64,000 bases of DNA from Sphingomonas sp. S2-65 (GCF_021513175.1 NZ_CP090953.1:2786501-2850500); one strand, 5' to 3'. Shown: positions 17,830 to 27,642, counted from the stretch's first letter. Translations and numbers: made by a program. The notes: generated by a model from the sequence alone, not told the origin.

Positions 17830-17856
17830 GGCCCGAATGCTCCCGGCTGGTTAATC

Positions 17857-18513
17857 TCAGAGGCGTCCGAACTGCGCCTCGTAACCGGCAGTGTCGCCGT
17901 CAGCCAAAAGCCTGGCCTGCTCGATCCACCGGTCGCGTTGCAGCCGCCCCTGGAAACTGCCCAGTTGCCCGTCCAGCGTTGCCGCATCCTGCGGGCTCAA
18001 TGCCGCCAGCTGGGCGAATCGCGTGATGCCGAGGCTGTTCAACCGGTCGGCCAATTTGGGGCCGACACCCTTCATCCGTGTGAAATCGTCCGCCTGTTCA
18101 TCCGCCGTCGGCGCAGGCGCGGATGCGGCCACGCTGGCGGGCGAGGCATCCATCGGTCCCGCCGCGGCGATCGCCTCATCGGCAAAAGGCGCAGGATCAT
18201 GCACCGCATCAGCGGCCGGAGGGCTGGCCGGCAACTCGGCGTCCGCGATCGGTGGAGGGGAAGGGGCAACTGCCGGCTGCGCGCTTACCACAGGATCTGC
18301 GGCAGGCGCGGCAGTGCCGGCGTAATGCACCTCGCCGCGCTCCTCCAGTTCCTGGCGGCCCTGCCGGCGTCGCGTCGCCAGCCGCGCGCCCCACCACAGG
18401 ATCAGCAGTGCCGCCACGACGCCCAGCGCGATCAGCACGAACGGCAGCGTAAGCCAGTCTTCGCCGGCGTTCAGGATCGAAGCCGGGGTCGGCGAGCCCA
18501 TTTGATCGTTCAC
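17857..18513 (-). CDS. Membrane-anchored helix-hairpin-helix protein of unknown function
   Basis: About 218 residues. A single transmembrane segment (LTLPFVLIALGVVAALLILWWGA, around 20-42) is followed by a basic patch (RLATRRRQGRQ), a long Ala/Pro-rich low-complexity linker, and a C-terminal helix-hairpin-helix-like domain with DDFTRMKGVGPKLADRLNSLGITRFAQLAAL. That domain resembles the DUF4332/Fap endonuclease-like HhH in predicted 5' nuclease-like proteins, which bind DNA but often lack catalytic residues. The GTG at 18513 has GGAGAG five bases upstream and was preferred over the GTG at 18519. Function unknown. Confidence 0.7.
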   Translation of the reverse strand: MNDQMGSPTPASILNAGEDWLTLPFVLIALGVVAALLILWWGARLATRRRQGRQELEERGEVHYAGTAAPAADPVVSAQPAVAPSPPPIADAELPASPPAADAVHDPAPFADEAIAAAGPMDASPASVAASAPAPTADEQADDFTRMKGVGPKLADRLNSLGITRFAQLAALSPQDAATLDGQLGSFQGRLQRDRWIEQARLLADGDTAGYEAQFGRL

Positions 18514-18625
18514 GCGCACTCTCCAGGGTTCAAGAAATTCCGTAGCGTCACAACTTCATAACGTCCGAAAAGAGCCCGTCTACCGCTCCATTCTCGAGCA
18601 TGCGCGGCACTAGTCCTGCCGGGGC

Positions 18626-18650
18626 GGAACTACCGTCACCCGAGCGCGTA
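18626..18650 (+). promoter_or_regulatory. Candidate EcfG-type general stress promoter before the DUF4142 gene
   Basis: GGAAC (18626-18630), 16 bases, then CGTA (18647-18650). The EcfG consensus is GGAAC, 16-17 bases, CGTT. The start codon lies 36 bases downstream with GGGAG in between. DUF4142 proteins are often stress-induced in sphingomonads and relatives, which supports the call; there is no experimental basis here. Confidence 0.45.
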
Positions 18651-18685
18651 CTCAGTCCGCGGGGCGGGTTGCTAGGGAGATTTGT

Positions 18686-19270
18686 ATGAAGGCCCTTTTG
18701 GCTGCGGCGGGAGCCGCAATGTTGCTCGCCGGGTGTTCGTCCACCACCGAAGCAGACGCGCCGATGGCTTCGGCCGATCCGATGTCCCCGCTGAGCGCAC
18801 CGGGCTATATGGCCATGGCCGCGAGTAGCGACATGTTCGAAATCGAATCGAGCCGTCTCGCGCTGCAGCGCTCGCGCAACCCGCAGGTGCGCCAGTTCGC
18901 GCAGATGATGATCGACCATCACACCCGCACCACCGCCGACCTGATGGCGGTCGCGCGTCAGACCGGCATGAACCCGCCCCCGCCGCAGATGCTGCCGCCG
19001 CAGATGGACGCCATGGCGCGTCTCCAGGCAGCCGGCCCGATGGACTTCGACGCCGCCTACAAGCGTGAGCAGATTGCTGCGCACCAGCAGGCGCTGATGC
19101 TCCACCAGAATTACGCGGCTCAAGGTGACATGGAGCCGTTCCGCATGGCCGCGTCGCGCACCGTGCCGATCATCCAGAGCCATCTCGACCAGGCCTATAC
19201 CCTGCCCGAATACGCGCCGGCTCCCGCGCCGATGCCGGCACCGGCTGGCACCGGTGAGCGGGGCCGTTAA
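18686..19270 (+). CDS. DUF4142 domain lipoprotein
   Basis: A 194-residue lipoprotein with signal and lipobox LLAGC (Cys about 17). The DUF4142 helical bundle follows: SSDMFEIESSRLALQRSRNPQVRQFAQMMIDHHTRTTADLMA, then KREQIAAHQQALMLHQNYA and a Pro/Ala-rich tail. DUF4142 is a ferritin-like periplasmic domain associated with stress responses, with no proven enzymatic role. It is followed nine bases later by the L,D-transpeptidase gene and probably shares its transcript, suggesting an envelope-stress pair (inference). Confidence 0.85.
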   Translation: MKALLAAAGAAMLLAGCSSTTEADAPMASADPMSPLSAPGYMAMAASSDMFEIESSRLALQRSRNPQVRQFAQMMIDHHTRTTADLMAVARQTGMNPPPPQMLPPQMDAMARLQAAGPMDFDAAYKREQIAAHQQALMLHQNYAAQGDMEPFRMAASRTVPIIQSHLDQAYTLPEYAPAPAPMPAPAGTGERGR

Positions 19271-19279
19271 GAGTCACGC

Positions 19280-20632
19280 ATGACCAACTTGACCTTTGCG
19301 CGCGCTCGGCCCGTCGGCCGGGTGCGCGCACCTTTGCTGGCGCTGATGCTCGCCGCCGCGCTGCCGCTGTCGCCAAGCCCGGCGGCGGCACAGACCTCGC
19401 CCGCGCTGATCGACGCGATCGAAGGTGCCGACGCGTCCTCGCGCGAGATCCGCGCCTTTTACCGCAGCCGCGCCTTCGAGCCGTTGTGGATCCGCGACGG
19501 CATGATCGGCCCCGAGGCCGCGACGCTGCTGACGCTGATCGAGACCGCCGAACTCGACGGACTGAACCCCGACAACTATCGCCCCAATACGCTCGCCAAG
19601 GCGCTCGACCGCGCGCTCGATGGATCGCCGCGTGACCTGGCCAAGGCCGAGATGCTGTTGTCGCGCGCTTTCGTGGCGCTGGCCCGCGACATGCAGCGGC
19701 CGCGCGAGGTCGGCATGCTCTACAACGACGCCGAGCTTGCGGCCCGCCGGATGGAAGCCGACGCGCTGCTGAACCAGGCCGTGCTCGCGCCTTCGCTGCG
19801 CCAGCACCTCGAAACGATCGGGTGGATGAACCCGGTCTATGCGCGTCTGCGCAACGCCGCCGCGGCCGAGTATAGCGGCGACTCGCCCGAGGCCGATCTG
19901 CGTCTGGTCCGGCTCAACCTCGACCGCGCCCGCGCGCTCCCTACGGATATGGGACGGCGTTACGTTCTCGTTGACGCCGCGGCAGCACGCTTGTGGATGT
20001 ATGAGGATGGCCGCGTCGCCGGCTCCATGAAGGTGGTGGTCGGCCGCCCGGACCAGCAGACGCCGATGATGGCGGCACTGATCCGCTATGCAAGCGTCAA
20101 CCCGTATTGGAACGTGCCGCCAGACCTGGTGGCCGAGCGGATCGCTCCCAACGTCCTGCAGGAGGGTGCGCCCTACCTGAAGACCAAGGGCTATCAGGTG
20201 CTGTCCGACTGGTCGGACGATGCCAAGGTCGTGCCTGCAGACCAGGTCGACTGGAACGCCGCGGCCAGCAGCGCCGTCCAGCTGCGCGTGCGCCAGCTGC
20301 CGGGGCCGAGCAATGCGATGGGCCGAGTGAAGTTCATGTTTCCGAACAAGCTTGGCATCTACCTGCACGACACGCCGCAAAAGACGCTGCTGAAGGAAGA
20401 GACCCGGATGTTCAGCGCCGGCTGCGTCCGCCTGGAAGACGCGCCCCGCCTGGCGCGCTGGCTGTTCGGCAAGCCGGTTCCCATGGGGACCGGCAAGCCC
20501 GAGCGCCGCGTCGACTTGCCCGAACCGGTGCCGGTCTACATCACCTACCTGACCACCGGGGTCGAGGGTGGCCGCCTGGTCCTGCGCGAGGACGTCTACA
20601 ACCGCGACGGCGTACAGCTCGCCAGCCGCTGA
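19280..20632 (+). CDS. Murein L,D-transpeptidase (YcbB/LdtD-like)
   Basis: A 450-residue exported protein. The signal peptide ends at AAAQ (about 38). An N-terminal region with AFYRSRAFEPLWI and LDGLNPDNY is typical of the YcbB scaffold. The YkuD catalytic domain (about 225-395) has VLVDAAAARLWMYEDG, His363 in GIYLHDTP and the active-site SAGCVR with Cys382. These enzymes form 3-3 cross-links in peptidoglycan or attach lipoproteins. No PG_binding_1 repeat is obvious. It lies directly after the DUF4142 gene. Confidence 0.9.
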   Translation: MTNLTFARARPVGRVRAPLLALMLAAALPLSPSPAAAQTSPALIDAIEGADASSREIRAFYRSRAFEPLWIRDGMIGPEAATLLTLIETAELDGLNPDNYRPNTLAKALDRALDGSPRDLAKAEMLLSRAFVALARDMQRPREVGMLYNDAELAARRMEADALLNQAVLAPSLRQHLETIGWMNPVYARLRNAAAAEYSGDSPEADLRLVRLNLDRARALPTDMGRRYVLVDAAAARLWMYEDGRVAGSMKVVVGRPDQQTPMMAALIRYASVNPYWNVPPDLVAERIAPNVLQEGAPYLKTKGYQVLSDWSDDAKVVPADQVDWNAAASSAVQLRVRQLPGPSNAMGRVKFMFPNKLGIYLHDTPQKTLLKEETRMFSAGCVRLEDAPRLARWLFGKPVPMGTGKPERRVDLPEPVPVYITYLTTGVEGGRLVLREDVYNRDGVQLASR

Positions 20633-20635
20633 TCG

Positions 20636-20667
20636 AGTTCCTCCCTCGCCGCCGCGAGGGAGGAACT
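20636..20667. terminator. Perfect 13-bp hairpin between convergent ldt and purD
   Basis: AGTTCCTCCCTCG (20636-20648) and CGAGGGAGGAACT (20655-20667) form a perfect stem. It lies just after the L,D-transpeptidase stop and just before the purD stop, as expected for a bidirectional terminator. No T-run follows on either strand. Confidence 0.55.
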
Positions 20668-20676
20668 GCTCACACC

Positions 20677-21942
20677 CTAGGCCTTTTTGCGCGCCACTTC
20701 GCGCCAGCCGATGTCGCGGCGGCAGAAGCCGGTCGGGAAATCCAGTGCGTCCACTGCGCGATACGCCGCGGCCTGGGCTTCGCCGACGCTGGCGCCGGTC
20801 GCAGTCACGTTGAGCACGCGTCCGCCGCTCGCCACCAGCTGGCCGCCTTCCATCCGCGTACCCGCCTGGAAGACCCGCGCGCCCGTCGCCTCGGCCTCGG
20901 CGATGCCGTTGATGGCACCACCGGCCTCCGCCGTGCCTGGATAGCCGTTCGCCGCCATCACCACGGTGAGCGCCGTGGCGTCGGCGAAGCGCGGGGCAGG
21001 GCGGCTGCCCAGCTCACCCTTGGCTGCGGCGATCATCAGGCCGAGCAGATCATCCTCCAGCCTCATCATCAGCACCTGGCACTCGGGGTCGCCGAAGCGG
21101 ACATTGTACTCGATCAACTTGGGGCCCTGCTTCGTCAGCATCAGGCCGGCATAGAGCACGCCGCAATAAGGCGATCCCATCCGCGCCAGCGCCTCCACCG
21201 TGGGCCGCACGATCTCGTCGATCGCCTGTTGCTCCAGCGCCGGCGTCAGCACCGGGGCAGGGCTATATGCGCCCATGCCGCCGGTATTGGGCCCGGTGTC
21301 GCCGTCGCCGACGCGCTTGTGGTCCTGCGCCGATCCGAACGGCATCAGGTGCGTGCCGTCGGTCAGCACGAACAGGCTCGCCTCTTCGCCCTCCAGGAAC
21401 TCTTCGATCACCGCGCTGCCGCCGGGCACCGCAAAGATGCCGCGCACCGCGTCCTCTGCTTCGTCGCGACTGAACGCCACGGTCACGCCCTTGCCGGCTG
21501 CCAGGCCATCGGCCTTGATCACCACCGGCAGCGGGAAATCCTCCAGGCTGGCGAGCGCCCCATCGCGCGACTGCACCCGCACATAGCCCGCGGTCGGGAT
21601 CTTCTCGCGCTTGCACAGATCCTTGGTGAAGCCCTTCGACCCTTCCAGCTGCGCGGCCGCCCGGCTCGGCCCGAACACGCCGATGCCCATGGTGCGCAGA
21701 TTGTCGGCCAGCCCGTCGACCAGCGGCGCTTCCGGCCCGATCACCACGAAGCCGATCGAGTTGCGCAGGCAGAAATCGATCACCGCGCGCTGATCGCCGA
21801 CCGCGACATCGGCCAGCGATGCGTGCTGCGCTATTCCCGGATTGCCCGGCGCGGCGTATAGCTTCTCCAGGAGCGGCGACTGTGCCAGCTTCCAAGCGAG
21901 CGCATGTTCGCGGCCCCCCGATCCCAATAGCAGGACGTTCAT
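20677..21942 (-). CDS. purD: Phosphoribosylamine-glycine ligase
   Basis: A 421-residue ATP-grasp enzyme making GAR in purine synthesis. Signatures are [67 protein letters not shown], and [11 protein letters not shown] near the C-terminus. The ATG at 21942 matches the family N-terminus and has AAGGGG upstream (inside xseA). The start codon overlaps the divergent xseA start codon by two bases. Confidence 0.97.
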   Translation of the reverse strand: MNVLLLGSGGREHALAWKLAQSPLLEKLYAAPGNPGIAQHASLADVAVGDQRAVIDFCLRNSIGFVVIGPEAPLVDGLADNLRTMGIGVFGPSRAAAQLEGSKGFTKDLCKREKIPTAGYVRVQSRDGALASLEDFPLPVVIKADGLAAGKGVTVAFSRDEAEDAVRGIFAVPGGSAVIEEFLEGEEASLFVLTDGTHLMPFGSAQDHKRVGDGDTGPNTGGMGAYSPAPVLTPALEQQAIDEIVRPTVEALARMGSPYCGVLYAGLMLTKQGPKLIEYNVRFGDPECQVLMMRLEDDLLGLMIAAAKGELGSRPAPRFADATALTVVMAANGYPGTAEAGGAINGIAEAEATGARVFQAGTRMEGGQLVASGGRVLNVTATGASVGEAQAAAYRAVDALDFPTGFCRRDIGWREVARKKA

Positions 21943-23320
21943 GCCCGACCCCTTTGTTGATACTTCGTTCGGGCGGCTCGTAGCCGAGCCGGTCGCCGGG
22001 GACAACGCGCCCGCCATGAGCGTGTCCGAACTCTCGCAGCGGCTCAAGCGCGTGGTCGAGGGAGAGTTCGGCCATGTCCGCCTGCGCGGCGAGATTTCGG
22101 GGTGGAAGCGTGCCGCCTCGGGCCACGCCTATCTTTGCCTGAAGGACGCCGACGCGGTGATCGACGGGGTGATGTGGCGCGGCGCCGTCGCCACCATCCC
22201 GTTCGCCGCACAGGACGGGCTGGAGGTGGTCGCGACCGGCAAGCTCACCACCTATCCGGGCCGCTCCAAATATCAGGTCGTGATCGAGCGCATGGAGCTC
22301 GCCGGCGAGGGCGCGCTGATGGCGCTGTTCGAAAAGCTCAAGGCCAAGCTGGCCGGCGAGGGGCTGTTCGACGCCAAGACCAAGAAGCCGCTACCCTACA
22401 TGCCACGTACCATTGGCGTGGTGACATCCCCCACTGGCGCGGTGATCCGCGACATCCTCCACCGCCTCGCCGATCGCTTCCCCAGTCATGTGCTGGTCTG
22501 GCCGGTGAAGGTACAGGGCGAGGGCGCCGCCGCGGAAGTCGCACGCGCCGTCCGCGGCTTCGACGCGATGCCCGCCGATGGACCGGTGCGTCGCCCCGAC
22601 CTGCTGATCGTCGCGCGTGGCGGCGGCTCGATCGAGGACCTGTGGGCGTTTAACGAGGAAGTGGTGGTGCGCGCGGTCGCGGACTGCACGATCCCCGTCA
22701 TTTCGGCGGTCGGGCATGAAACCGACACGAGCCTTTGCGATTTCGCCGCCGATCTGCGCGCGCCCACGCCGACCGCGGCGGCCGAAATGGCGGTGCCGGT
22801 GCTCGCCGACGTCCGGCACACTGTCGCCACCCTCGCGCATCGTACGGACCGATGCGTCCGCCGCTATCACGAGCGCGCTGCCGAACGCCTTGCGGCATTG
22901 GTGCGGGTGCTGCCGCGGCGGGACGCGTTGCTGGGGCCCCAGCGCCAGCGCATGGACGATCTCGGCGCGCGCCTGGACCGCGCGCTCGAGCGCCGCGTCA
23001 CCGTGGCACGCTCGCAGCTCGATCGTTCGGCGGGAGCGCTTCGCCCGGCGATGCTCGACCAGCGCCTGCGCGCAGCGAGCGAGCGCCTGACCGGCATTGC
23101 CCGCCACCTCGCGCTCGTCCATCCCAACCGGCCGCTGGAAAAAGGCTATGCCTGGGTGGAAGCGCGCGGCAGCGGCAAGGTGATCGGCACCGCCGAAGGT
23201 GCCCGCGCGGCACAGGCCGTGACGCTCCACTTCCAGGATGGTCCGGTCGAGGCGCGGGTTGAGCGCAGCGGCGGCAAATCCTACACCGCGCCCAAGCCCG
23301 AGCAGCCAAGTCTGCTGTAG
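21941..23320 (+). CDS. xseA: Exodeoxyribonuclease VII large subunit
   Basis: A 459-residue nuclease subunit. It has an N-terminal OB fold (about 20-120, [20 protein letters not shown]), the central catalytic domain with [39 protein letters not shown] and [30 protein letters not shown], and an Arg/Ala-rich coiled-coil C-terminal half. ExoVII degrades single-stranded DNA with the small subunit XseB, which is not in this window. The ATG at 21941 overlaps the purD start codon; an alternative in-frame ATG at 22016 would remove 25 non-conserved residues. Confidence 0.95.
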   Translation: MPDPFVDTSFGRLVAEPVAGDNAPAMSVSELSQRLKRVVEGEFGHVRLRGEISGWKRAASGHAYLCLKDADAVIDGVMWRGAVATIPFAAQDGLEVVATGKLTTYPGRSKYQVVIERMELAGEGALMALFEKLKAKLAGEGLFDAKTKKPLPYMPRTIGVVTSPTGAVIRDILHRLADRFPSHVLVWPVKVQGEGAAAEVARAVRGFDAMPADGPVRRPDLLIVARGGGSIEDLWAFNEEVVVRAVADCTIPVISAVGHETDTSLCDFAADLRAPTPTAAAEMAVPVLADVRHTVATLAHRTDRCVRRYHERAAERLAALVRVLPRRDALLGPQRQRMDDLGARLDRALERRVTVARSQLDRSAGALRPAMLDQRLRAASERLTGIARHLALVHPNRPLEKGYAWVEARGSGKVIGTAEGARAAQAVTLHFQDGPVEARVERSGGKSYTAPKPEQPSLL

Positions 23321-23337
23321 ATCGAACGGAGCCCCGC

Positions 23338-23538
23338 ATGCTGATGTCCAATGCTTCGCGCGCCGCGCGCCTCCATTATCTCGCCAACAGCTTCCGCGTG
23401 CTGTCCCCCGGGGACCATGTCCCGTGCGCAGTGAGCGGCGAGCGGATCCCGCTCGACGAGCTCCGCTACTGGAGCGTCGAGCACCAGCAGGCCTATGCCG
23501 ACGCGCAGCACGCGGCCAAGGCGCTGGCCCAGGGATGA
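23338..23538 (+). CDS. DUF2093 domain-containing protein
   Basis: A 66-residue protein. The core ANSFRVLSPGDHVPCAVSGERIPLDELRYWSVEHQQAY is the DUF2093 pattern, found almost only in alphaproteobacteria, often beside xseA. It may contain a small zinc-ribbon-like turn, but only one cysteine is present here. Function unknown. It follows xseA by 17 bases, and its stop overlaps the M23 peptidase start (ATGA). Confidence 0.85.
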   Translation: MLMSNASRAARLHYLANSFRVLSPGDHVPCAVSGERIPLDELRYWSVEHQQAYADAQHAAKALAQG

Positions 23539-24377
23539 TCCTTCGCCTCGCGGCGCTTTCCGCCCTCGTTCTCGCGCCTGCGCTGCCTTCCGTGGTCGCC
23601 AGCGCCCGCGCGCCCAGCGCTTTCGGTCTGTCGCTGCCGCTTACCCAGGGCGCGCTGGCGATCGGCACCGCGCCCCCCGGTACCGTGCAACTGACACTCG
23701 ACGGCACGCCTGTCGCGTTCGCCGAGGATCGCCGGTTCCTGGTCGCGTTCGACCGGGATGCCGGTCCTGTCGCGGTCCTTTCCGCCCGGCTCGGTGACGG
23801 CCGAGAGATCAGGGAGCAACTGCAGGTCGCGCCACGCGCCTGGAACCTGTCGCGGTTGGACCGGCTGCCGAAATACCCCGTTCCCCAGCCCGAATTCGAG
23901 CGCGTTCGCCCTTCCGAGCTCGCGCGTATCCAGGCAGCTCGCGCGCTCCAGACCAATGCGCAGGGCTGGCGTCAGCCCTTTTCGTGGCCCACCACCGGCC
24001 GCATCTCCACCCTGTTCGGGTCGCAGCGCATCTATGCGGGTGAGCCGGGTGCCTTTCACTCGGGCATCGACATCGCCCGCGCGACCGGCACGCCGGTTCT
24101 CGCCCCCGCCGACGGCGTGGTGATCCTGGCCGCCGACCAGCCCTTCACGCTGGAAGGCCATTTGCTGATGATCGACCACGGCATGGGTCTCAACAGCGCC
24201 CTCCTCCATTTGTCGCGGATCGACGTGAAGCCGGGCGACCAGGTGCGCCGCGGCCAGCCGATCGGCGCCGTGGGGCGATCCGGCCGCGCGACCGGGCCTC
24301 ATCTTCATTGGGGCTTGCGATGGCACGATGCCCGCATCGATCCGCTGCTGGTGGCGGGGTCGATGCCTGCCCAATAA
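23535..24377 (+). CDS. M23 family metallopeptidase
   Basis: A 280-residue exported peptidase. A signal peptide (about 1-26) is followed by an Ig-like N-terminal domain (about 30-100) and a C-terminal LytM domain (about 150-280). Zinc ligands are visible: His175 and Asp179 in FHSGIDIA, and the HLH motif at 256-258 in TGPHLHWGL. LytM/M23 enzymes cut glycine- or mDAP-containing peptide cross-links in peptidoglycan. The ATGA overlap with DUF2093 makes a three-gene unit with xseA. Confidence 0.92.
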   Translation: MILRLAALSALVLAPALPSVVASARAPSAFGLSLPLTQGALAIGTAPPGTVQLTLDGTPVAFAEDRRFLVAFDRDAGPVAVLSARLGDGREIREQLQVAPRAWNLSRLDRLPKYPVPQPEFERVRPSELARIQAARALQTNAQGWRQPFSWPTTGRISTLFGSQRIYAGEPGAFHSGIDIARATGTPVLAPADGVVILAADQPFTLEGHLLMIDHGMGLNSALLHLSRIDVKPGDQVRRGQPIGAVGRSGRATGPHLHWGLRWHDARIDPLLVAGSMPAQ

Positions 24378-24635
24378 CCGGGCACCCTCTCGCCGCGTTG
24401 TATGATTGGTAAGCGCTGCACTCGGTTCGGCGCAGCAAAGCTGCTCAAACTGTGGCGTTTGGGATACAGAGTGCGAGTGTTATAGGTCGTATAGACACAA
24501 GGGTGCTTTACAGCGCCGATACATCGCTTCATCCGGTTCCCAATGCTTTGCGGACGCTGCCTAAAGGTGCGGCGTGCGAAGCGGGGAGACTTTCCGGCAG
24601 CCTCAGGCGCCGGTTGGAAACTAAAGAGGGATAAG
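24378..24635 (+). other. 258-bp leader of TonB receptor 1
   Basis: There is no gene here. It holds a small GCAGC/GCTGC hairpin (24432-24444), a candidate sigma70-type promoter and a long untranslated leader of about 145 bases that ends in AGAGGG just before the receptor ATG. No riboswitch class was recognised. Confidence 0.4.
24459..24486 (+). promoter_or_regulatory. Candidate sigma70-type promoter of TonB receptor 1
   Basis: TTGGGA (24459-24464), 16 bases, TATAGG (24481-24486). It is in the right orientation and in a locally AT-richer patch, about 150 bases before the receptor start. Confidence 0.3.
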
Positions 24636-27617
24636 ATGAACCAAACTCAAATCACGCACGGCTTGCGCTGCGGTACGGCGCTTTCCGCGCTGGTGCTCGC
24701 GACCGCATTGTCCGTCAGCCCTGCCTTCGCGCAGGACACCACCACCACCGCAGAACCGCAGACCACGGTGGCCCCCCTTGAGGCGGTGCAGGACCAAGCG
24801 GCCGAGACCGGCAACGAAGTCGTCGTCACGGGCACGCTGATCCGCAACCCGAACCTCACCTCATCCAGCCCGGTCAACGTGATCGGCCAGGAAGAACTGA
24901 CGCTGCGTCAAAGCAACGTGGCCGAAGAGGTGCTGCGTTCGCTGCCGGGCGTGGTTCCGAGCATCGGTTCGTCGGTGAACAACGGCAATGGCGGCTCGTC
25001 GTTCGTCGATCTTCGCGGCCTTGGCCCTCAGCGCAACCTGGTGCTGCTCAACGGCTCGCGCCTGGTGCCGGCCGACTTCAACGGCCAGGTCAACCTGAAC
25101 GTCATCCCGCTCGCACTGCTCGAGCGCGTCGACGTGCTGACCGGCGGCGCCACCACCACTTATGGTGCCGACGCGGTGTCGGGCGTGGTCAACTTCATCA
25201 CCCGCAAGGACTTCTCCGGCGTCGAGCTCAACGCCTCCGAGCAGATCACCGAGCGTGGTGACGGCAACGTCTTCCGCGCTGATTTGACCATGGGCGCCAA
25301 CCTGGAAGACGGCCGCGGCAATGTGACCGTGAGCCTGGGCTATCAGAAGGCGAAGCCGGTCTACCAGGGCGACCGCGACATCTCGATCTTCCAGGTCGAC
25401 TCGGTCAGCGGCGATCAGGCCGGTTCGGGCACCACCGTGCCGATCCGCATGAACCTGGGCAACGGCCTGGGCACCCGCCAGCTCGATCCGGCGACCGGGG
25501 CGCTGGTTCCGACCTACGCGTTCTTCAACTTCAACCCGTACAACGTCTTCCAGACCCCGTTCGAGCGCTACAGCCTGTTCGTGAACGGCCGCTACGAGCT
25601 CGCCGACGGCATCGAAGCGTATAGCGAAGGCCTGTTCTCGAAGACCAAGGTCTCGACCGTGATCGCGCCGTCGGGCACGTTCGGTCTGACCTTCGCCATC
25701 CCCTTCAGCAACCCGTATCTGCCGACCGCGATCCGCAACGAAGCGCTTGCGCAGCGTGCGGCGCAGTGCGCCGGCACGGGCGTGAACTGCGCCCCGGTCA
25801 CTGCGACCGATACCTTCTCGGCCGCGCTGTCGCGTCGTTTCGTGGAAGGCGGCTCGCGTATCTCCGAATACACGACCCAGCTGTTCCAGGGTCGCGTCGG
25901 TGTGCGTGGCGACCTGAGCGAGCATCTCAGCTTCGACGTGTCGGGCAGCTATGGTGAGAGCGAGAACACCTCGCGCAGCACCGGCCAGGGCCTGGCATCG
26001 CGGGTTCAGGCGGCACTGCTCGCCAGCAACACCACGAGCTGCTTCAACGGCGATCCGGCCTGCGTTCCGCTCAACCTGTTCGGCGCTGCCGGCTCGATCA
26101 CGCCCGCGCAGTTCGCGTACCTGAACATCCCGACCACCTCGGCGACCAAGACCTCGCTGGGTGCAGCGCGGGCGGTTCTGTCGGGCGACTTCGGCCTGGT
26201 CAGCCCGGGTGCGACCGACGCCGTCGGCTTTGCCGTCGGTGCCGAATATCGCCGCTACACCGCGGAGAGCACGTCCGACCTGTCGAGCCAGACCCCGGAC
26301 GAAGTGCTGGGCGCCGGCGCGGCGAACCCGGACTCGCGCGGCGAGTATAACGTCAAGGAAGCTTTCGCCGAATTGATCGCCCCGCTGATCCAGAACCGGC
26401 CGTTCTTCCACAACCTGACCCTGGAACTGGGCGCACGCTATTCGGACTATTCGACGGCGGGCACCAACTGGACCTGGAAGGCTGGCGGTAACTGGGAGCC
26501 CACGGACTGGCTCAAGGTCCGCGGCAACTACCAGAAGGCGGCACGTGCGCCCAACATCAGCGAGCTGTTCAGCCCGCAGATCACCGGCCTCGACAACTTC
26601 GCCAGCGACCCCTGCCAGGGCTCCGCGCCGACGACCAACGCCCAGCTCCGCGCGATCTGTATCGCCCAGGGCGCACCGGCATCGTCGATCGGCAACATCG
26701 AGGCGGAACCTTCGGCCCAGCCGAACAACCGCAGCGGCGGCAACCTGAACCTGGGCGTGGAAAAGGCGACGACCTGGACCGCGGGCCTCGTCATCAATCC
26801 CGACTTCGTGCCGGGCCTGACGATCAGCGCCGATTACTACAACATCAAGGTCGACGACGCGATCAGCCAGCCGTCGTTCGGCGATGCGCTGAACGCCTGC
26901 TTCCTCGAAGCGAACAACCCAGGTCTCAGCGCCACCAACCCGGCCTGCACCGCGATCCGGCGCAATCCGGCCACGGGTGGCCTGTTCGGTACGGCCGCAG
27001 CCTTTGTGCCGCTGCCCTACTCGAACTCGGGCCGCATCCGCACCGACGGTGTCGACCTGACGGTCAACTATCGCCGCGATATCGGCTTCGCGAAGCTCGA
27101 CCTCAACTTCTCGGGCAACTGGACCAACTCGTCGCGCTTCCAGGCGACCCCGGCGTCGGTCGAGCGTGAATGCGTCGGCTATTACAGCAACAGCTGCGGT
27201 AGCCCGGGTGCCGGCATCAACTTCCGGGGTTCGATCCAGCCGAAGTGGAGCTTCAACCAGCGCACCACGCTGGGCTTCGGCGGCATCGATCTCTCGCTGC
27301 TGTGGCGCTATGTCGACAAGATGGACTATGAGCCGCTTGCCGTTCAGGAGCTGCTTGGCGACAACAACGCCGACACCGATCCGCCCGCGGAGCAGTTCCG
27401 CCACATCAAGGCGGCGCACTATTTCGATCTGGCGACTCGCTTCGCGGCGACCGACAATTTCGATCTGACCGTGACTGTCACGAACCTGTTCGACCGTGAT
27501 CCGCCGCTCGTCGGCAACACCATCGGCTCGACCTCGTTCAACAGCGGCAACACCTATCCGTCGACCTACGACGCGCTGGGCCGCCGCTTCGCGTTCGGTG
27601 CGAAGCTGAAGTTCTGA
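24636..27617 (+). CDS. TonB-dependent receptor (receptor 1)
   Basis: A 993-residue outer-membrane receptor. A signal peptide ends at AFAQ (about 36). The plug domain starts with EVVVTGTLIRNPN and contains VEEVLRSLPG-like segments, LRGLGPQRNLVLLNGSRLVP and VDVLTGGATTTYGADAVSGVVNFIT. A 22-strand-type barrel follows, ending FAFGAKLKF with the C-terminal Phe needed for BAM recognition. This class imports oligosaccharides, peptides or other bulky substrates in sphingomonads; the substrate is unknown. AGAGGG precedes the ATG. It is closely similar to receptor 2 at 57183. Confidence 0.93.
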   Translation: MNQTQITHGLRCGTALSALVLATALSVSPAFAQDTTTTAEPQTTVAPLEAVQDQAAETGNEVVVTGTLIRNPNLTSSSPVNVIGQEELTLRQSNVAEEVLRSLPGVVPSIGSSVNNGNGGSSFVDLRGLGPQRNLVLLNGSRLVPADFNGQVNLNVIPLALLERVDVLTGGATTTYGADAVSGVVNFITRKDFSGVELNASEQITERGDGNVFRADLTMGANLEDGRGNVTVSLGYQKAKPVYQGDRDISIFQVDSVSGDQAGSGTTVPIRMNLGNGLGTRQLDPATGALVPTYAFFNFNPYNVFQTPFERYSLFVNGRYELADGIEAYSEGLFSKTKVSTVIAPSGTFGLTFAIPFSNPYLPTAIRNEALAQRAAQCAGTGVNCAPVTATDTFSAALSRRFVEGGSRISEYTTQLFQGRVGVRGDLSEHLSFDVSGSYGESENTSRSTGQGLASRVQAALLASNTTSCFNGDPACVPLNLFGAAGSITPAQFAYLNIPTTSATKTSLGAARAVLSGDFGLVSPGATDAVGFAVGAEYRRYTAESTSDLSSQTPDEVLGAGAANPDSRGEYNVKEAFAELIAPLIQNRPFFHNLTLELGARYSDYSTAGTNWTWKAGGNWEPTDWLKVRGNYQKAARAPNISELFSPQITGLDNFASDPCQGSAPTTNAQLRAICIAQGAPASSIGNIEAEPSAQPNNRSGGNLNLGVEKATTWTAGLVINPDFVPGLTISADYYNIKVDDAISQPSFGDALNACFLEANNPGLSATNPACTAIRRNPATGGLFGTAAAFVPLPYSNSGRIRTDGVDLTVNYRRDIGFAKLDLNFSGNWTNSSRFQATPASVERECVGYYSNSCGSPGAGINFRGSIQPKWSFNQRTTLGFGGIDLSLLWRYVDKMDYEPLAVQELLGDNNADTDPPAEQFRHIKAAHYFDLATRFAATDNFDLTVTVTNLFDRDPPLVGNTIGSTSFNSGNTYPSTYDALGRRFAFGAKLKF

Positions 27618-27642
27618 TCGGGCTTTAAAGCCCAAACGAAGA

